From the NCBI RefSeq assembly GCF_018614955.1, contig NZ_JAGGNV010000019.1, positions 1 through 64,000 of the forward strand: a stretch of DNA of 64,000 bases. Reading direction: 5' to 3'. This stretch comes from Variovorax paradoxus. GTDB lineage: Bacteria; Pseudomonadota; Gammaproteobacteria; Burkholderiales; Burkholderiaceae_C. Below are positions 8,601 to 16,909 of the stretch, piece by piece. Within the stretch, counting starts at the first letter, position 1, and every line of letters starts with the position of its first letter. The notes under the pieces are model-generated. The model searched no databases. It had not been told where the DNA came from and saw only the letters and a program-made list of their open reading frames with translations. The position numbers were made by a program, and so were the translations under genes.

Positions 8601-8948
8601 TCAAACGACGTATCGCGATCCTGCTTGTGCTGTTCTGCTCCAGGTGGTGCACAGGTGCACAGCGCTGCACGTCTGACGGAGTTGTTTATGCTGCGTCACG
8701 TCGCTGTCCCCGGGGATGTTGCGGCAGTGCAACATTTTGAGTTTCGTCGGTATTTTTGTCGGTATCACGGGAAGGCTGAAGTCGTCTGGTCCAGCATTCA
8801 TGCGGGTTTCAACGTGGTTTTTGATTCCTGGCGGCGCCTTCGCCAGAAGCGATACGGGTGCTTCGTCCAGCAGGACTTGGAGATGCGGCCGGATTCGCTG
8901 CGGCACTTCGCCCGTGACGAGCGCCGCCTCAAGCTGTTTGGCGGTCAT
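8601..8948 (-). CDS. Small hypothetical protein (weak)
   Basis: A 115-residue minus-strand frame begins MTAKQLEAALVTGEVPQRIR with host-like third-position codon bias over its first 60 codons. The second half (from about PTKIPTKLKM) looks less protein-like. No family is recognised. It may be the start of a gene whose end was replaced, since it lies among other truncated genes. Confidence 0.3.
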   Translation of the reverse strand: MTAKQLEAALVTGEVPQRIRPHLQVLLDEAPVSLLAKAPPGIKNHVETRMNAGPDDFSLPVIPTKIPTKLKMLHCRNIPGDSDVTQHKQLRQTCSAVHLCTTWSRTAQAGSRYVV

Positions 8949-9019
8949 GGTCGGCCTGTAGCTCACGCTGGCCGTGGATGCCGCGCGCTCTAGCGCCGAC
9001 GTCGGGCGACCGGGCTGGG

Positions 9020-9529
9020 GTGCCGATCTTCGCCACCACGGCGCGACTGATGCCTGACAGCGTCGATGGCTACGGCGCAGCGGGCATCGATGGCCTAGTG
9101 GCCAAGCCCATGATCGTCGAGCAGTGGCAACGGGTTCTTGCAAGTGTTGCTGCCGGCCAGTACGCACCGCTGCAGCGTATGCGCCGAGATATTGGTGAAC
9201 GTCGTTTCCAGGAGATTCTGGTGCACAGTCGGAAGTCGTTCGCCGCAATGTCGGCGCAGGTGGCGCTGTGGGAGCGCTCTGCTCGCATCCCAACGGCGTC
9301 GCTTAGCCGAATGTTGCACCGTCTGATGCCGGCGGCCCGAATGTTGGTCTTTGGGGATCGGGCGGATGAAGCCGATTCGCGGCAGTTGCTGGTCGAGCGC
9401 GACGACGCCGGTACGGCGCGGGTGGGAACGCAAAGAATTCAGGGTCTGCTGGATGCCGCGGTCTGTAAGCTCGAGATGGCGGCGTCCCGGCTTGGTGATG
9501 CGCAGGAAGGCTGCTTGGCTTCGACCTGA
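9020..9529 (+). pseudogene. Hybrid histidine kinase remnant (receiver end plus Hpt-like part)
   Basis: The frame reads VPIFATTARLMPDSVDGYGA then AGIDGLVAKPM, the second half of a response-regulator receiver domain. The region carrying the phospho-acceptor Asp is missing. It continues into a helical part with MLHRLMPAARMLVFG, which resembles the phosphotransfer (Hpt) motif HRLKG but with key residues changed. The kinase, sensor and first half of the receiver are absent, so this is a 3' fragment of a hybrid sensor kinase. It lies among other gene scraps. Confidence 0.55.
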
Positions 9530-9571
9530 CGGAGCACCCTCAATCCGGGAGCATCCAGCACACCCAATTCA

Positions 9572-9685
9572 CGCGAGGAACTGCTGCCTTTGCTCGCGCG
9601 CTACGGCTTGCCGCCGCCGAGGGTGATGTTCGAGGCCCAATCCGCATCGAGTTTCCTGATAGCGTTTGCGATGGCGCCTGAATAA
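9572..9685 (+). pseudogene. Possible LysR regulator C-terminal fragment
   Basis: A short frame reads REELLPLLARYGLPPPRVMF then EAQSASSFLIAFAMA before a stop. The pattern of leader residues, G-L-P-P-P-R and E-x-Q-S resembles the start of the second lobe of LysR substrate-binding domains. The match is only about 35 residues and nothing flanking supports it, so the assignment is tentative. Confidence 0.3.
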
Positions 9686-9907
9686 AAGTTGGGCACCTAT
9701 CGGCGACGAATTCGGGCACAGTTGCCAGCCTTTGTCGTCGCGGCGGATTATCAGGGCGCATTGCCGCCCATGTACCGGCTCGGGGGCCCTGTACGCTGCG
9801 GATCCGTCCCCCGGGCCCTGCGCCGGGCAATCGGTAACTGACAACGCGATCAATTCTGCGATTCGGTCGATCTATTGCTCGTGGCCGAAGATCGCTGAAT
9901 CGCTATG

Positions 9908-10245
9908 TAGTTGATGGAGTCGGGTAGGCGGCCATGCATCGGCCGGACCGCTAGATCGACCGTGGCGCCGCAGGCATGTGCCATAGCCTGGTGTCCGAGG
10001 CACACACCCAGCACCGGCACATCTGCGTATCGGAGGGCATCGGCAGAGATGCCGAGGGTCGGCTTGACGCTGCGGCCTGCCCGGACCGGGAGAGATCACG
10101 TTGTTGTCGAAGCCCAGCTTCTCCACGGCTTCCCAGGGCATCTCGTCGTTTCGGACCACGAGGGGTTCCTCGTCGTTGGCCGCGCCAGGTACTGGTAGAG
10201 GTTGTAGGTGAACGAATCGTGGTTGTCGATGAGCAGGGTGCGCAT
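9908..10245 (-). pseudogene. PabA/TrpG-type glutamine amidotransferase remnant, frameshifted
   Basis: Three minus-strand frames in succession give parts of one protein. From the ATG at 10245: MRTLLIDNHDSFTYNLYQYL. Then ANDEEPLVVRNDEMPWEAVE and VISPGPGRP. Then ISADALRYADVPVLGVCLGH, with the nucleophile Cys, and VDLAVRPMHGR. These are successive motifs of class I amidotransferases of aminodeoxychorismate or anthranilate synthases. Shifts near 10185 and 10075 break the gene, the catalytic His-Glu end is lost and no synthase domain follows. It is next to an exported chorismate mutase gene, another chorismate enzyme. Confidence 0.7.
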
Positions 10246-10487
10246 GGCCGTCTTTCGAGAAAGTTGGGCACTTCAATCGTTTGCTGTGCGAACCGCACGC
10301 ACAACTGGTTCAAGTAGGGGGGCGCACGGACCAACCTTTGCTTCAGCCGCCGCGCCGAAATATCCGGCATCGGCCTTTCCCTGAGCCCCATGGCGCGTGC
10401 GGGCCCCGGACTTCCCCCTGCCTGATCTGGCAGGTGACGGCCGATCGCACCGGACCTACGCTTTCTGCAATGGCTCAAGGAGGATGT
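10246..10487. other. Intergenic region before chorismate mutase gene
   Basis: About 240 bases with no recognisable gene. It carries the AAGGAGG ribosome site at 10477-10483 for the following gene. Confidence 0.4.
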
Positions 10488-11078
10488 ATGCCGATATCTG
10501 CTCTCGCCGATCGGGGCCGCATCGCTGGCGTGATGGCCGCCTGCGTGTTCCTGGCGTCCTGTGCGGCCGCACAGTCCGAAACACCCAGCGACTTCTCGAG
10601 GCTCGTCGAGCTGAGTGCAGCGCGCCTCGATATCTCACGCCAGGTCGCGCTCACCAAATGGGACAGCGGCTCCCCGGTTGCAGATCCGCCTGGTGATCCC
10701 CGCGACCAACAGGTCATCGCCGCTGCTGCCGCTCAAGCAGCGGAGCGTGGTGTGTCGCCCGAACTCGCAAGCGCTTTCTTCGCGGACCAGATCGAGGCGA
10801 GCAAGCTGATCCAGATCGCACTCATCGCCAGTTGGCGGCGCGCCGGTGAGGCGCCCTCGGAGTCGCGCGCCGACTTGAGCGCGCAGCTTCGCCCGGCCCT
10901 TGACAGGCTGCGGCCGTTGTTCATCGACGAACTGAAAGCAACCCGGCGGCTTCGCGAGGCCCCTGAATGCAGAAGCCGCCTGGCGAACGCCACAGCCGAT
11001 CACGTCAGGGTTCACCACTTGACGCCTCTTTTCGCTGCGGCACTCGATCGCGGACTGGCACGCGTCTGCGGCGATTGA
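10488..11078 (+). CDS. Exported chorismate mutase (AroQ gamma class)
   Basis: Encodes 196 residues from an ATG at 10488 with AAGGAGG four bases upstream. The N terminus is a signal sequence ending FLASC, so the protein is periplasmic or lipidated. The mature part is all-helical with the gamma-AroQ pattern: LVELSAARLDISRQVALTKW, then DQQVIAAAAAQAAERGV, FFADQIEASKLIQ and an LRPALDRLRP segment. Such enzymes convert chorismate to prephenate outside the cytoplasm; their physiological role is unclear. It is convergent with the ABC transporter operon to its right, which encodes a prephenate-dehydratase-like protein. Confidence 0.8.
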   Translation: MPISALADRGRIAGVMAACVFLASCAAAQSETPSDFSRLVELSAARLDISRQVALTKWDSGSPVADPPGDPRDQQVIAAAAAQAAERGVSPELASAFFADQIEASKLIQIALIASWRRAGEAPSESRADLSAQLRPALDRLRPLFIDELKATRRLREAPECRSRLANATADHVRVHHLTPLFAAALDRGLARVCGD

Positions 11079-11114
11079 ACCTGTGCAGCATTCGACGCCA
11101 GAAACCGCAGCACC

Positions 11115-11867
11115 TCAAAACGCTTGGCTGAGAAACTTGTGGATCCTCGGGTCGGTGTTCGCGCTGAAGAACGCGTCCGGCGAGGCCTGCTGCACGATGC
11201 GTCCGCCGTCCATGAACACGACCTTGTCCGAAACCGCACGTGCGAAGCCCATCTCATGCGTGATGCAGATCATCGTCATCCCGTCGCGCGCCAGGAGGAT
11301 CATGGTTTCCAGGACCTCCTTGACCATCTCGGGGTCCAGCGCGGAGGTCGCCTCGTCGAAGAGCATCACCGACGGATTCAGGCACAGCGCGCGGGCGATG
11401 GCGACGCGTTGCTGCTGACCGCCCGAGAGCTGGGCCGGATAGGCCGAGGCCTTGTCGGCCAGCCGCACTTTCGCGAGATGCGCCAGGGCGATGTCGCGCG
11501 CCTCGCTCTTTGATCGGCGCAGCACCCACGTCTGCGCCAGCGTGCAGTTCTCCAGCACCGTTAGATGCGGAAACAGGTTGAACTGCTGGAACACCATGCC
11601 GATGCTGGCCACAACAAGATCTTTGTGGCGCATCTGCGGTGAAATCGTCGTGCCGTTGACGATCACCGTGCCGCTGCCATAGGCCTCCAGCCCGCTGATG
11701 CACCGCGCAAGCGTCGACTTGCCCGATCCGGAAGGCCCGCACACGACCACGCGCTCGCCGGCCTTTACGGTCATGTCGACCTCGCGGAGCACCTGATGGG
11801 CTCCGAAATGCTTCGAGACCTTCGCGACGTTGACCACCAGCGGCGGGTTGGGTCCATCCATCATCAT
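11115..11867 (-). CDS. Polar amino-acid ABC transporter ATPase
   Basis: Encodes 250 residues: Walker A GPSGSGKST, signature LSGGQQQRVAIARAL, Walker B VMLFDEATSALDPE and switch His in ICITHEM, all as in GlnQ/HisP-type ATPases. The start at 11867 overlaps the upstream gene's stop (ATGA), so the two are translationally coupled. It is last in a five-gene operon that runs binding protein, two permeases, BacA-like protein, ATPase. Confidence 0.92.
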   Translation of the reverse strand: MMMDGPNPPLVVNVAKVSKHFGAHQVLREVDMTVKAGERVVVCGPSGSGKSTLARCISGLEAYGSGTVIVNGTTISPQMRHKDLVVASIGMVFQQFNLFPHLTVLENCTLAQTWVLRRSKSEARDIALAHLAKVRLADKASAYPAQLSGGQQQRVAIARALCLNPSVMLFDEATSALDPEMVKEVLETMILLARDGMTMICITHEMGFARAVSDKVVFMDGGRIVQQASPDAFFSANTDPRIHKFLSQAF

Positions 11868-12451
11868 GCTGCCTGTCCATAGAGCCGGCTGGCGGGACTG
11901 TCGCGCCATGCCAGCAGCTTTCCTCCGCTCACACGGGCCCGGCCATAGACGATCCACGCATCGTCCACGGTGCCGATGAATTGCGTCACGTGCAAGATGT
12001 CGGGATGCGACTGAGCGACCGCCGCGTAGCCCAGGCCGGCGGCGTAGGTCCCGGCCACCAGGCCGCTGGTGACTTCCGCCACGGTCGCCACCAGTTCGAT
12101 GTGGTCCCATTGGCTGGCATCGATGTAGTCGAGCGTCGGGCGCATGACCACCAGCGAGCGAGGCTGCACGGCGTCGTTGCGCTGAATGATCGCAAGATCT
12201 CGGCTGGGCGAGATGAACGTGTCGACCGCGAACAGCCCGTCAAAGTACCTGGCCATCGTCGCCGTGCATGCCGGGTGCACCGCGCACTGGATCATGAAAT
12301 CGGCGGTGCCTTTCAACACGGCATCGGCACAGTGCGCGAAGTCGGTGGCCAGCGCCACGGTCGCGCGGTCGCGCAGCCCATGAAAGTCGATATAGCGCAG
12401 CGTCACGAATTCGTGGTTGCTGCCTGCGGGTCCAAGGGTGATGAGCTTCAT
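11864..12451 (-). CDS. Prephenate dehydratase / BacA-like protein
   Basis: Encodes 195 residues beginning ITLGPAGSNHEFV, which matches the TLGPxGTxxE start of prephenate dehydratases and the prephenate decarboxylase BacA. A KGTADFMIQCAVHP segment and a second-lobe GLVAGTYAAGLGYAAVAQ pattern follow, consistent with a type-2 periplasmic-binding fold. The length equals a single catalytic domain without ACT. No signal peptide is present, so it should be cytoplasmic. It overlaps by ATGA with both the permease before it and the ATPase after it. A catalytic role on prephenate or a related cyclohexadienyl acid is inference; it could be a non-catalytic binding protein. Confidence 0.6.
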   Translation of the reverse strand: MKLITLGPAGSNHEFVTLRYIDFHGLRDRATVALATDFAHCADAVLKGTADFMIQCAVHPACTATMARYFDGLFAVDTFISPSRDLAIIQRNDAVQPRSLVVMRPTLDYIDASQWDHIELVATVAEVTSGLVAGTYAAGLGYAAVAQSHPDILHVTQFIGTVDDAWIVYGRARVSGGKLLAWRDSPASRLYGQAA

Positions 12452-13143
12452 GATGGCTGTGGGGATGCCTGGATGTTGAAAGTGCGTTCCAGCCTGCGCA
12501 GGCCGGACATCAGGAGATAATTGATCGCAAGGTAGACAAGGCCGCCACCGAAAAATACTTCGTACGGCGCATAGGTTTCGGATGTGAGAAGGCGCGCGGT
12601 GCCGGTGAGTTCAAGCAGCGTCACCGTACTGGCCAGCGAGGTCGCCTTGCAGGTCAGGATGACGTCGTTGCCGAGGGCCGGCAGCGCCGTGCGCATGGCG
12701 AGGGGCAGATCGATCCGCCAGAACGCGTGCGGCCGGCTGAGCCCGAGCACGAAGCTGGCTTCACGGATTCCCCTCGGGATAGCGTCGAGCGCGGCGGCCA
12801 GGGTCTTGCCGGCGTAGGACGCCGAATTGAGACCGAGCGCAATCACGACGCACCAGAAGGGGTCGCGCAGCACGGGCCACAGAAACGAATCGCGGATGGA
12901 CTCGAACTGGCCAGCGCCGTAGTACAGCAGGAACAGCTGGACCAGCGCCGGGGTGCCCCGAAAGAACAGCATATAGGCGTTGGCGGCAGCGCGCAGCCCC
13001 CGGAGCCGGGAGTTCCTGCACAGGGCGACGGGCAATGCCAGCGCGATGCCCACGAGGATGACCAGTGCGGTAAGCACCAGCGTGAGCCTGGCGCCTGTCA
13101 ACAGCGCAGGCAGGATGGACCTGAGAAGGGTGAGGTCGAACAT
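12448..13143 (-). CDS. Polar amino-acid ABC transporter permease (HisM/OccM-like)
   Basis: Encodes 231 residues with about five membrane segments and the permease loop AIPRGIREASFVLGLSRPHAFWRI, the EAA motif that contacts the ATPase. The nearest familiar members are the histidine/opine permeases of the HisM/OccM group. It starts seven bases after the other permease gene ends and overlaps the BacA-like gene, so it belongs to the same operon. Confidence 0.9.
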   Translation of the reverse strand: MFDLTLLRSILPALLTGARLTLVLTALVILVGIALALPVALCRNSRLRGLRAAANAYMLFFRGTPALVQLFLLYYGAGQFESIRDSFLWPVLRDPFWCVVIALGLNSASYAGKTLAAALDAIPRGIREASFVLGLSRPHAFWRIDLPLAMRTALPALGNDVILTCKATSLASTVTLLELTGTARLLTSETYAPYEVFFGGGLVYLAINYLLMSGLRRLERTFNIQASPQPS

Positions 13144-13149
13144 GTCGGA

Positions 13150-13821
13150 TCACCTGGCCGCCAAGGGCAAGGTCCTGCGCTCGGCCCATTCGAGGCACAG
13201 CGTCAGGAAGGTGGTCAGCGCCAGGTAGATGCACGCCGTCGCCAGGTACATCGTGAACGGCTGGCGCGTGGCGCCCGAAGCTTCGGCGGCCTTTCTCATG
13301 AGTTCGTCGCAGCCCACGATGGAGACGATGGACGTCTGCTTGAGCAGCACGATCGACTGGTTGCCGAAGGGGGCCAGCGCCGCACGTGCAGCCTGCGGCA
13401 ACACGACCGTCCAGAGCGTCTGGAACCTGGACAAGCCCAGCGTCCGCGCGGCCTCTCGTTGCGCGCTGGGCACCGACAGCAGCGCGCCGCGCGCGATCTC
13501 CGCGGCGTAGGCGCCGAAGGACAGGGCCAGCGCGACGGCGCCCGCCACGAACGTGTCGATCTCGACGTGCCGGCCTGTCAGGGTGGCCAGCGTGAGCGAC
13601 CCGCCGAAGAAGACCGCGAAGACGATCAGCAGATCCGGTACGCCCCGGGCGATAGCGGCGTAGGCGTGGCCCAACGCCTGCAACGGCCGGTAGCCCGAGA
13701 GCTGCAGCCAGCAGCCGCCCGCGCCCAGGAGCGTGCCCAGCGCGAGCGCGGCCGCCGCGAGCCTCAAAGTGGTGAAGGTGCCCAGGAGCAGCTGACCTTC
13801 GTAGCCATGAAGAATCCCCAT
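13150..13821 (-). CDS. Polar amino-acid ABC transporter permease (HisQ/OccQ-like)
   Basis: Encodes 223 residues with five hydrophobic segments and an EAA loop (SVPSAQREAARTLGLSRFQT). It has the short cytoplasmic start of HisQ-type permeases. It lies 16 bases downstream of the binding-protein gene and six bases before the second permease, forming the heterodimeric channel of the importer. Confidence 0.9.
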   Translation of the reverse strand: MGILHGYEGQLLLGTFTTLRLAAAALALGTLLGAGGCWLQLSGYRPLQALGHAYAAIARGVPDLLIVFAVFFGGSLTLATLTGRHVEIDTFVAGAVALALSFGAYAAEIARGALLSVPSAQREAARTLGLSRFQTLWTVVLPQAARAALAPFGNQSIVLLKQTSIVSIVGCDELMRKAAEASGATRQPFTMYLATACIYLALTTFLTLCLEWAERRTLPLAAR

Positions 13822-13837
13822 ACCTCGTGCCGCCGGG

Positions 13838-14623
13838 CTACATCAGCTTGAAGGGGAAGTACTTCGCCGTGATGCGATCGTAGGTCCCGTCCGCGCGGAT
13901 GGCTTCGAGCGCCGCGTTGACCTTGGACAGCGTCTGCGGGTCGTCCTTGCGCACGGCGATACCGTTGCCCTCCCCGAGGAGCCCACCCTTGAATTCCGGG
14001 CCGACGAAGGCGAAGTTCCGGGCTTCCGGCGTCTTCATGAAGCCCACGAAGTAGGTCACCATGTTGCCGAAGATGTACTCGACGCGTCCGGCGACCAGGT
14101 CGAGTTCGGCTGCCTGCGGGGTGTCGTAGAACCGCAGTTCCGAGTTCTTGTACTCGTGGCTCAGATAGCCGGCCTGGATCGAGCCGCGTTGCACGCCGAT
14201 CGACTTGCCCTTGAGCGCTTCGGGGCTCACGTCCGCCAGGGCGTATTTGCGGGCGATGAACCGGGAGACGGTCTCCTTGTACTTGGTGGAGAAGGCCACG
14301 CGCTGGCGGCGCTGTTCGGTGATCGCCATGCTGGCGACGATCAGGTCGAATTTGCGGGACATGAGGCCCGGCAACATCCCGTCCCAGTCCTGGGCGACGA
14401 TTTCGCACCGGGCCTTCATCGTCTCGCACAGCGCGTTCGCGATGTCGACGTCCCAGCCCTGCAGCGTGCCCTGCGCATCCTTGAAGCTCCAGGGCGGATA
14501 GGTGCCTTCCGTTGCAATGCGATAGCTGTCCTGGGCTTGGACAGTGCCGGCCCAGAGGCACGACGCCATCGCCAGGCAGATCCATCGGCGGCGGAGCTGA
14601 ATGCCATGTGCGGAGAAGTTCAT
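13838..14623 (-). CDS. Polar amino-acid ABC transporter binding protein
   Basis: Encodes 261 residues with a cleavable signal sequence ending VQA-QD. The mature protein starts YRIATEGTYPPWSFKDAQGT and has GWDVDIANAL and FDLIVASMAIT, the hallmarks of ArgT/HisJ/OccT-type type-2 binding proteins. Ligand is likely a basic amino acid or opine, but the companion prephenate-like protein leaves a cyclic acid possible. It is first in its operon, divergent from an XRE-cupin regulator. Confidence 0.9.
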   Translation of the reverse strand: MNFSAHGIQLRRRWICLAMASCLWAGTVQAQDSYRIATEGTYPPWSFKDAQGTLQGWDVDIANALCETMKARCEIVAQDWDGMLPGLMSRKFDLIVASMAITEQRRQRVAFSTKYKETVSRFIARKYALADVSPEALKGKSIGVQRGSIQAGYLSHEYKNSELRFYDTPQAAELDLVAGRVEYIFGNMVTYFVGFMKTPEARNFAFVGPEFKGGLLGEGNGIAVRKDDPQTLSKVNAALEAIRADGTYDRITAKYFPFKLM

Positions 14624-14814
14624 GAGATGACCTTAAAGAGACCGTTGCAGTGGCACGATCCTCGAGTGAAATCAGAACTCGCACAACGCTTGCGCGCCAA
14701 GCAAATGATCGTTCAGCCAAGTTATCCTGAGCGCGTGCTGGTCATCGAAGTACGCTTGCATGACAGTAAAAATGCATGTGCATTGGTGCTGGGGGGGCAC
14801 CTTGTGGTCGTTGC

Positions 14815-15125
14815 AGTCGCAGCAGCGTTCCCGTGCGCCCGGGATTGAGCTGTACAACGTCGATCGCATTGCGAAGTCGGAGAACCTGGACCGACTGCCC
14901 AAGGATTACGCCGGCCTTGCGCCGGCACCGAAGGCAACGCCACCGGTGCTGGGCGATCCGCTGCCGGGCGACCTGGGCCCTGCCATCGTGAAGTCGCAGC
15001 AGCCAGTGGATCAGCGGATGGCGCCGCGCGGCACAGACCCGGCGCAGTTGGCGGACGAAGAGGCGGCGCGATCCTCGGTGTTCTTCCGAGGGGCGGGAAG
15101 CGGCGGCGGTGGTGCCCGGCAGATG
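14815..15125 (+). pseudogene. trbI: trbI (VirB10-like conjugation protein) fragment
   Basis: A plus-strand frame contains LYNVDRIAKSENLDRLPKDY, then LGDPLPGDLGPAIVKSQQP and DPAQLADEEAARSSVFF. These are the periplasmic linker motifs of TrbI, the VirB10-type channel protein of Tn4371/IncP-like conjugation systems. The membrane N terminus and the C-terminal channel domain are absent. It is a relic showing that an integrative conjugative element once touched this site. Confidence 0.65.
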
Positions 15126-15193
15126 GCCGCCCCTTCATCAACCGGGTGACACTGTAGAGCTCGAGCAGTACCGAGTTCCAGAAGGTGGCGCCT

Positions 15194-15856
15194 ATGGTTA
15201 GAGCACAGGCGTCGCCCTTCCCAACGGCCGAAAGGCTGAGGCTTCCCGCCAGCCTGTCGCGTCCGCGTGCTCGGGTCGCACCCGCGAAAAGCGAACCGCT
15301 ATCGCGACTTGGAGAACAGATCAAGGCGCTTCGCATTGCGGCAGGCAAAACGGGCGGCGAGCTTGCCGCGCAGTGCGGAGTTTCGAGTTCGCTGCTCTCG
15401 CGCGTCGAGCGCGGGTTGGTGTCCCCTTCGGTGGAGACGCTCAGCCGAATCGCCGAGGGCCTGGATGTCTCGCTGTCGCGCTTCTTCTCAGATCAGCGCA
15501 GCAGGTCGGATCTGTCGCTGGTGCGTGCCGGCCATGGCATCGTTGTCGATCGCATCGGCGCGGTGGAGAACTACCGGTATGAGCTGCTGGGGCACCTGCT
15601 GTCGGGCAATATGTTCGTCGAGCCCTATCTCGTCCGGCTCTTGCCTGATGCCAAGCCCTATGCTGGCTTCCAGCACCCGGGAATGAAGTTCCTCCACCTG
15701 ACTTCGGGCAGGGTGCGTTACCGGTATGGCACCAAGGCGATGGACTTGAAACCCGGAGACTCCCTTCTGTTCGAAGCGAGCGCGTTGCATGGCATCGAGG
15801 AAGTCCAGGAGGTCCCGGTCAGCTACCTGGTCATCGTGTACACGATGCGGGAGTGA
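15194..15856 (+). CDS. XRE-family regulator with C-terminal cupin domain
   Basis: Encodes 220 residues from ATG 15194; a GTG at 15185 is an alternative. A helix-turn-helix (TGGELAAQCGVSSSLLSRVE) occupies residues about 35-90. A small beta-barrel cupin follows, with PGMKFLHLTSGRVRYRYG and KPGDSLLFEASALHGIE, whose His and Glu could bind metal or ligand. This architecture is common in repressors that sense the substrate of a neighbouring transport or catabolic operon. It is divergent from the amino-acid ABC operon and probably controls it, though a trbI scrap now lies between them. Confidence 0.85.
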   Translation: MVRAQASPFPTAERLRLPASLSRPRARVAPAKSEPLSRLGEQIKALRIAAGKTGGELAAQCGVSSSLLSRVERGLVSPSVETLSRIAEGLDVSLSRFFSDQRSRSDLSLVRAGHGIVVDRIGAVENYRYELLGHLLSGNMFVEPYLVRLLPDAKPYAGFQHPGMKFLHLTSGRVRYRYGTKAMDLKPGDSLLFEASALHGIEEVQEVPVSYLVIVYTMRE

Positions 15857-16165
15857 GAGGAACTGGACAAGGGCGAGGAGCCCCCACGCGTGGGCGCAAG
15901 CGGCCCGTATTCGCACACGGCGGGCGCAGCCGGCGACTCCGTTGACCCGCGGCTTCGAGTCCTTGTTTCATCTATGCTTGAGCTTCCATAGCAAAGCGCC
16001 GGTAAGCTATACGGGCGAGTATGCGGACCCTGACATGGAGCACGATCAGGTGTGGGTAGCGGCTGTCCTGGGGGGCATGTACGACAAGCTGTTCCACGAA
16101 ACAGCGAACAAGGCACTTGGGCTCGACCAACCCTCAGGCCTTCCCATCTCCACGCGGAGGCCCTC
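15857..16165. other. Intergenic region with a possible short frame
   Basis: About 310 bases without a convincing gene. A short frame from ATG 16035 (MEHDQVWVAAVLGGMYDKLF) ends at 16169, overlapping the TTG start of the GST gene as TTGA. It could be a small leader gene or a scrap from the former mobile element; no family is recognised. Confidence 0.3.
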
Positions 16166-16894
16166 TTGACCTACCAACTCCACTACTGGCCCACCATCCA
16201 AGGCCGCGGCGAATTCGTGCGCCTCGCGCTCGAGGCAGCCGGCGCCGCATATATCGATGTGGCGCGCGAGCCGCCGGGCAAGGGCGGCGGCGAAGCCGCG
16301 CTGGCGCGGCGGCTTGACGACCCGGACAACCCGCGCGCGGCCTTCGCGCCGCCCTTCCTCGTCGACGGCGGCATCGTGGTCGGCCAGACCGCCGCGATCC
16401 TGCTCTATCTCGGCCCGCGACTCGGCCTCGCCGGCACCGGCGAGGCCGACGGGCTCTGGACGCACCAGTTGCAGCTCACCATCGCCGACATGGTGGCCGA
16501 GGTGCACGACACGCACCATCCGATCTCGAGCGGCCGCTACTACGAAGAGCAGCGCGAGGCCGCGCTGGAGCGCGCCAAGTGCTTTCGCGAAGAGCGGATT
16601 CCGAAATTCCTCGGCTGGTTCGAGCGCGTGCTCGAGCGCAATCCCGCGGGCGATCTGCACCTGGTCGGCGATGCGCTGACCTATGCCGACCTGTCGCTGT
16701 TCCAGCTGGTGGCAGGTCTGCGCTATGCCTTTCCGAAGGCCATGGCACGCGTGTTGGCAGAGACGTCCGCGGTCGCCAAGCTGCATGCCAACGTGGGCCG
16801 CCGCCAGCGCGTGCACGACTACCTGCAGAGTCCGCGCCGCATCGCTTTCAACGAGGAAGGCATCTTCCGGCGCTACCCGGAACTCGACGGTTAG
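16166..16894 (+). CDS. Glutathione S-transferase
   Basis: Encodes 242 residues from a TTG at 16166 with GCGGAGG five bases upstream; no better start is available because the conserved region begins at once (YQLHYWPTIQGRGEFVRLAL). The thioredoxin-like N domain has the cis-Pro segment APPFLVDGGIVVGQTAAIL. The C-terminal helical domain includes ALTYADLSLFQL, the usual N-capping motif. The Tyr near the start and RGEFVRL resemble the sigma/alpha-type group. Substrate unknown. It is convergent with rsmI, with stops 16 bases apart. Confidence 0.85.
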   Translation: MTYQLHYWPTIQGRGEFVRLALEAAGAAYIDVAREPPGKGGGEAALARRLDDPDNPRAAFAPPFLVDGGIVVGQTAAILLYLGPRLGLAGTGEADGLWTHQLQLTIADMVAEVHDTHHPISSGRYYEEQREAALERAKCFREERIPKFLGWFERVLERNPAGDLHLVGDALTYADLSLFQLVAGLRYAFPKAMARVLAETSAVAKLHANVGRRQRVHDYLQSPRRIAFNEEGIFRRYPELDG

Positions 16895-16909
16895 GCCTGT
16901 TGATAGGCC

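Noticed and set aside
15935..15975. A TTCGAGTCC string resembling a tRNA T-loop near the trbI scrap, suggesting an integration site.
   Set aside because: The flanking bases do not pair into a T stem and no acceptor or anticodon arm is present.
16035..16169. A short frame ending in a TTGA overlap with the GST start.
   Set aside because: 44 residues with no recognisable family; coincidence cannot be excluded, so it is mentioned only as an intergenic note.
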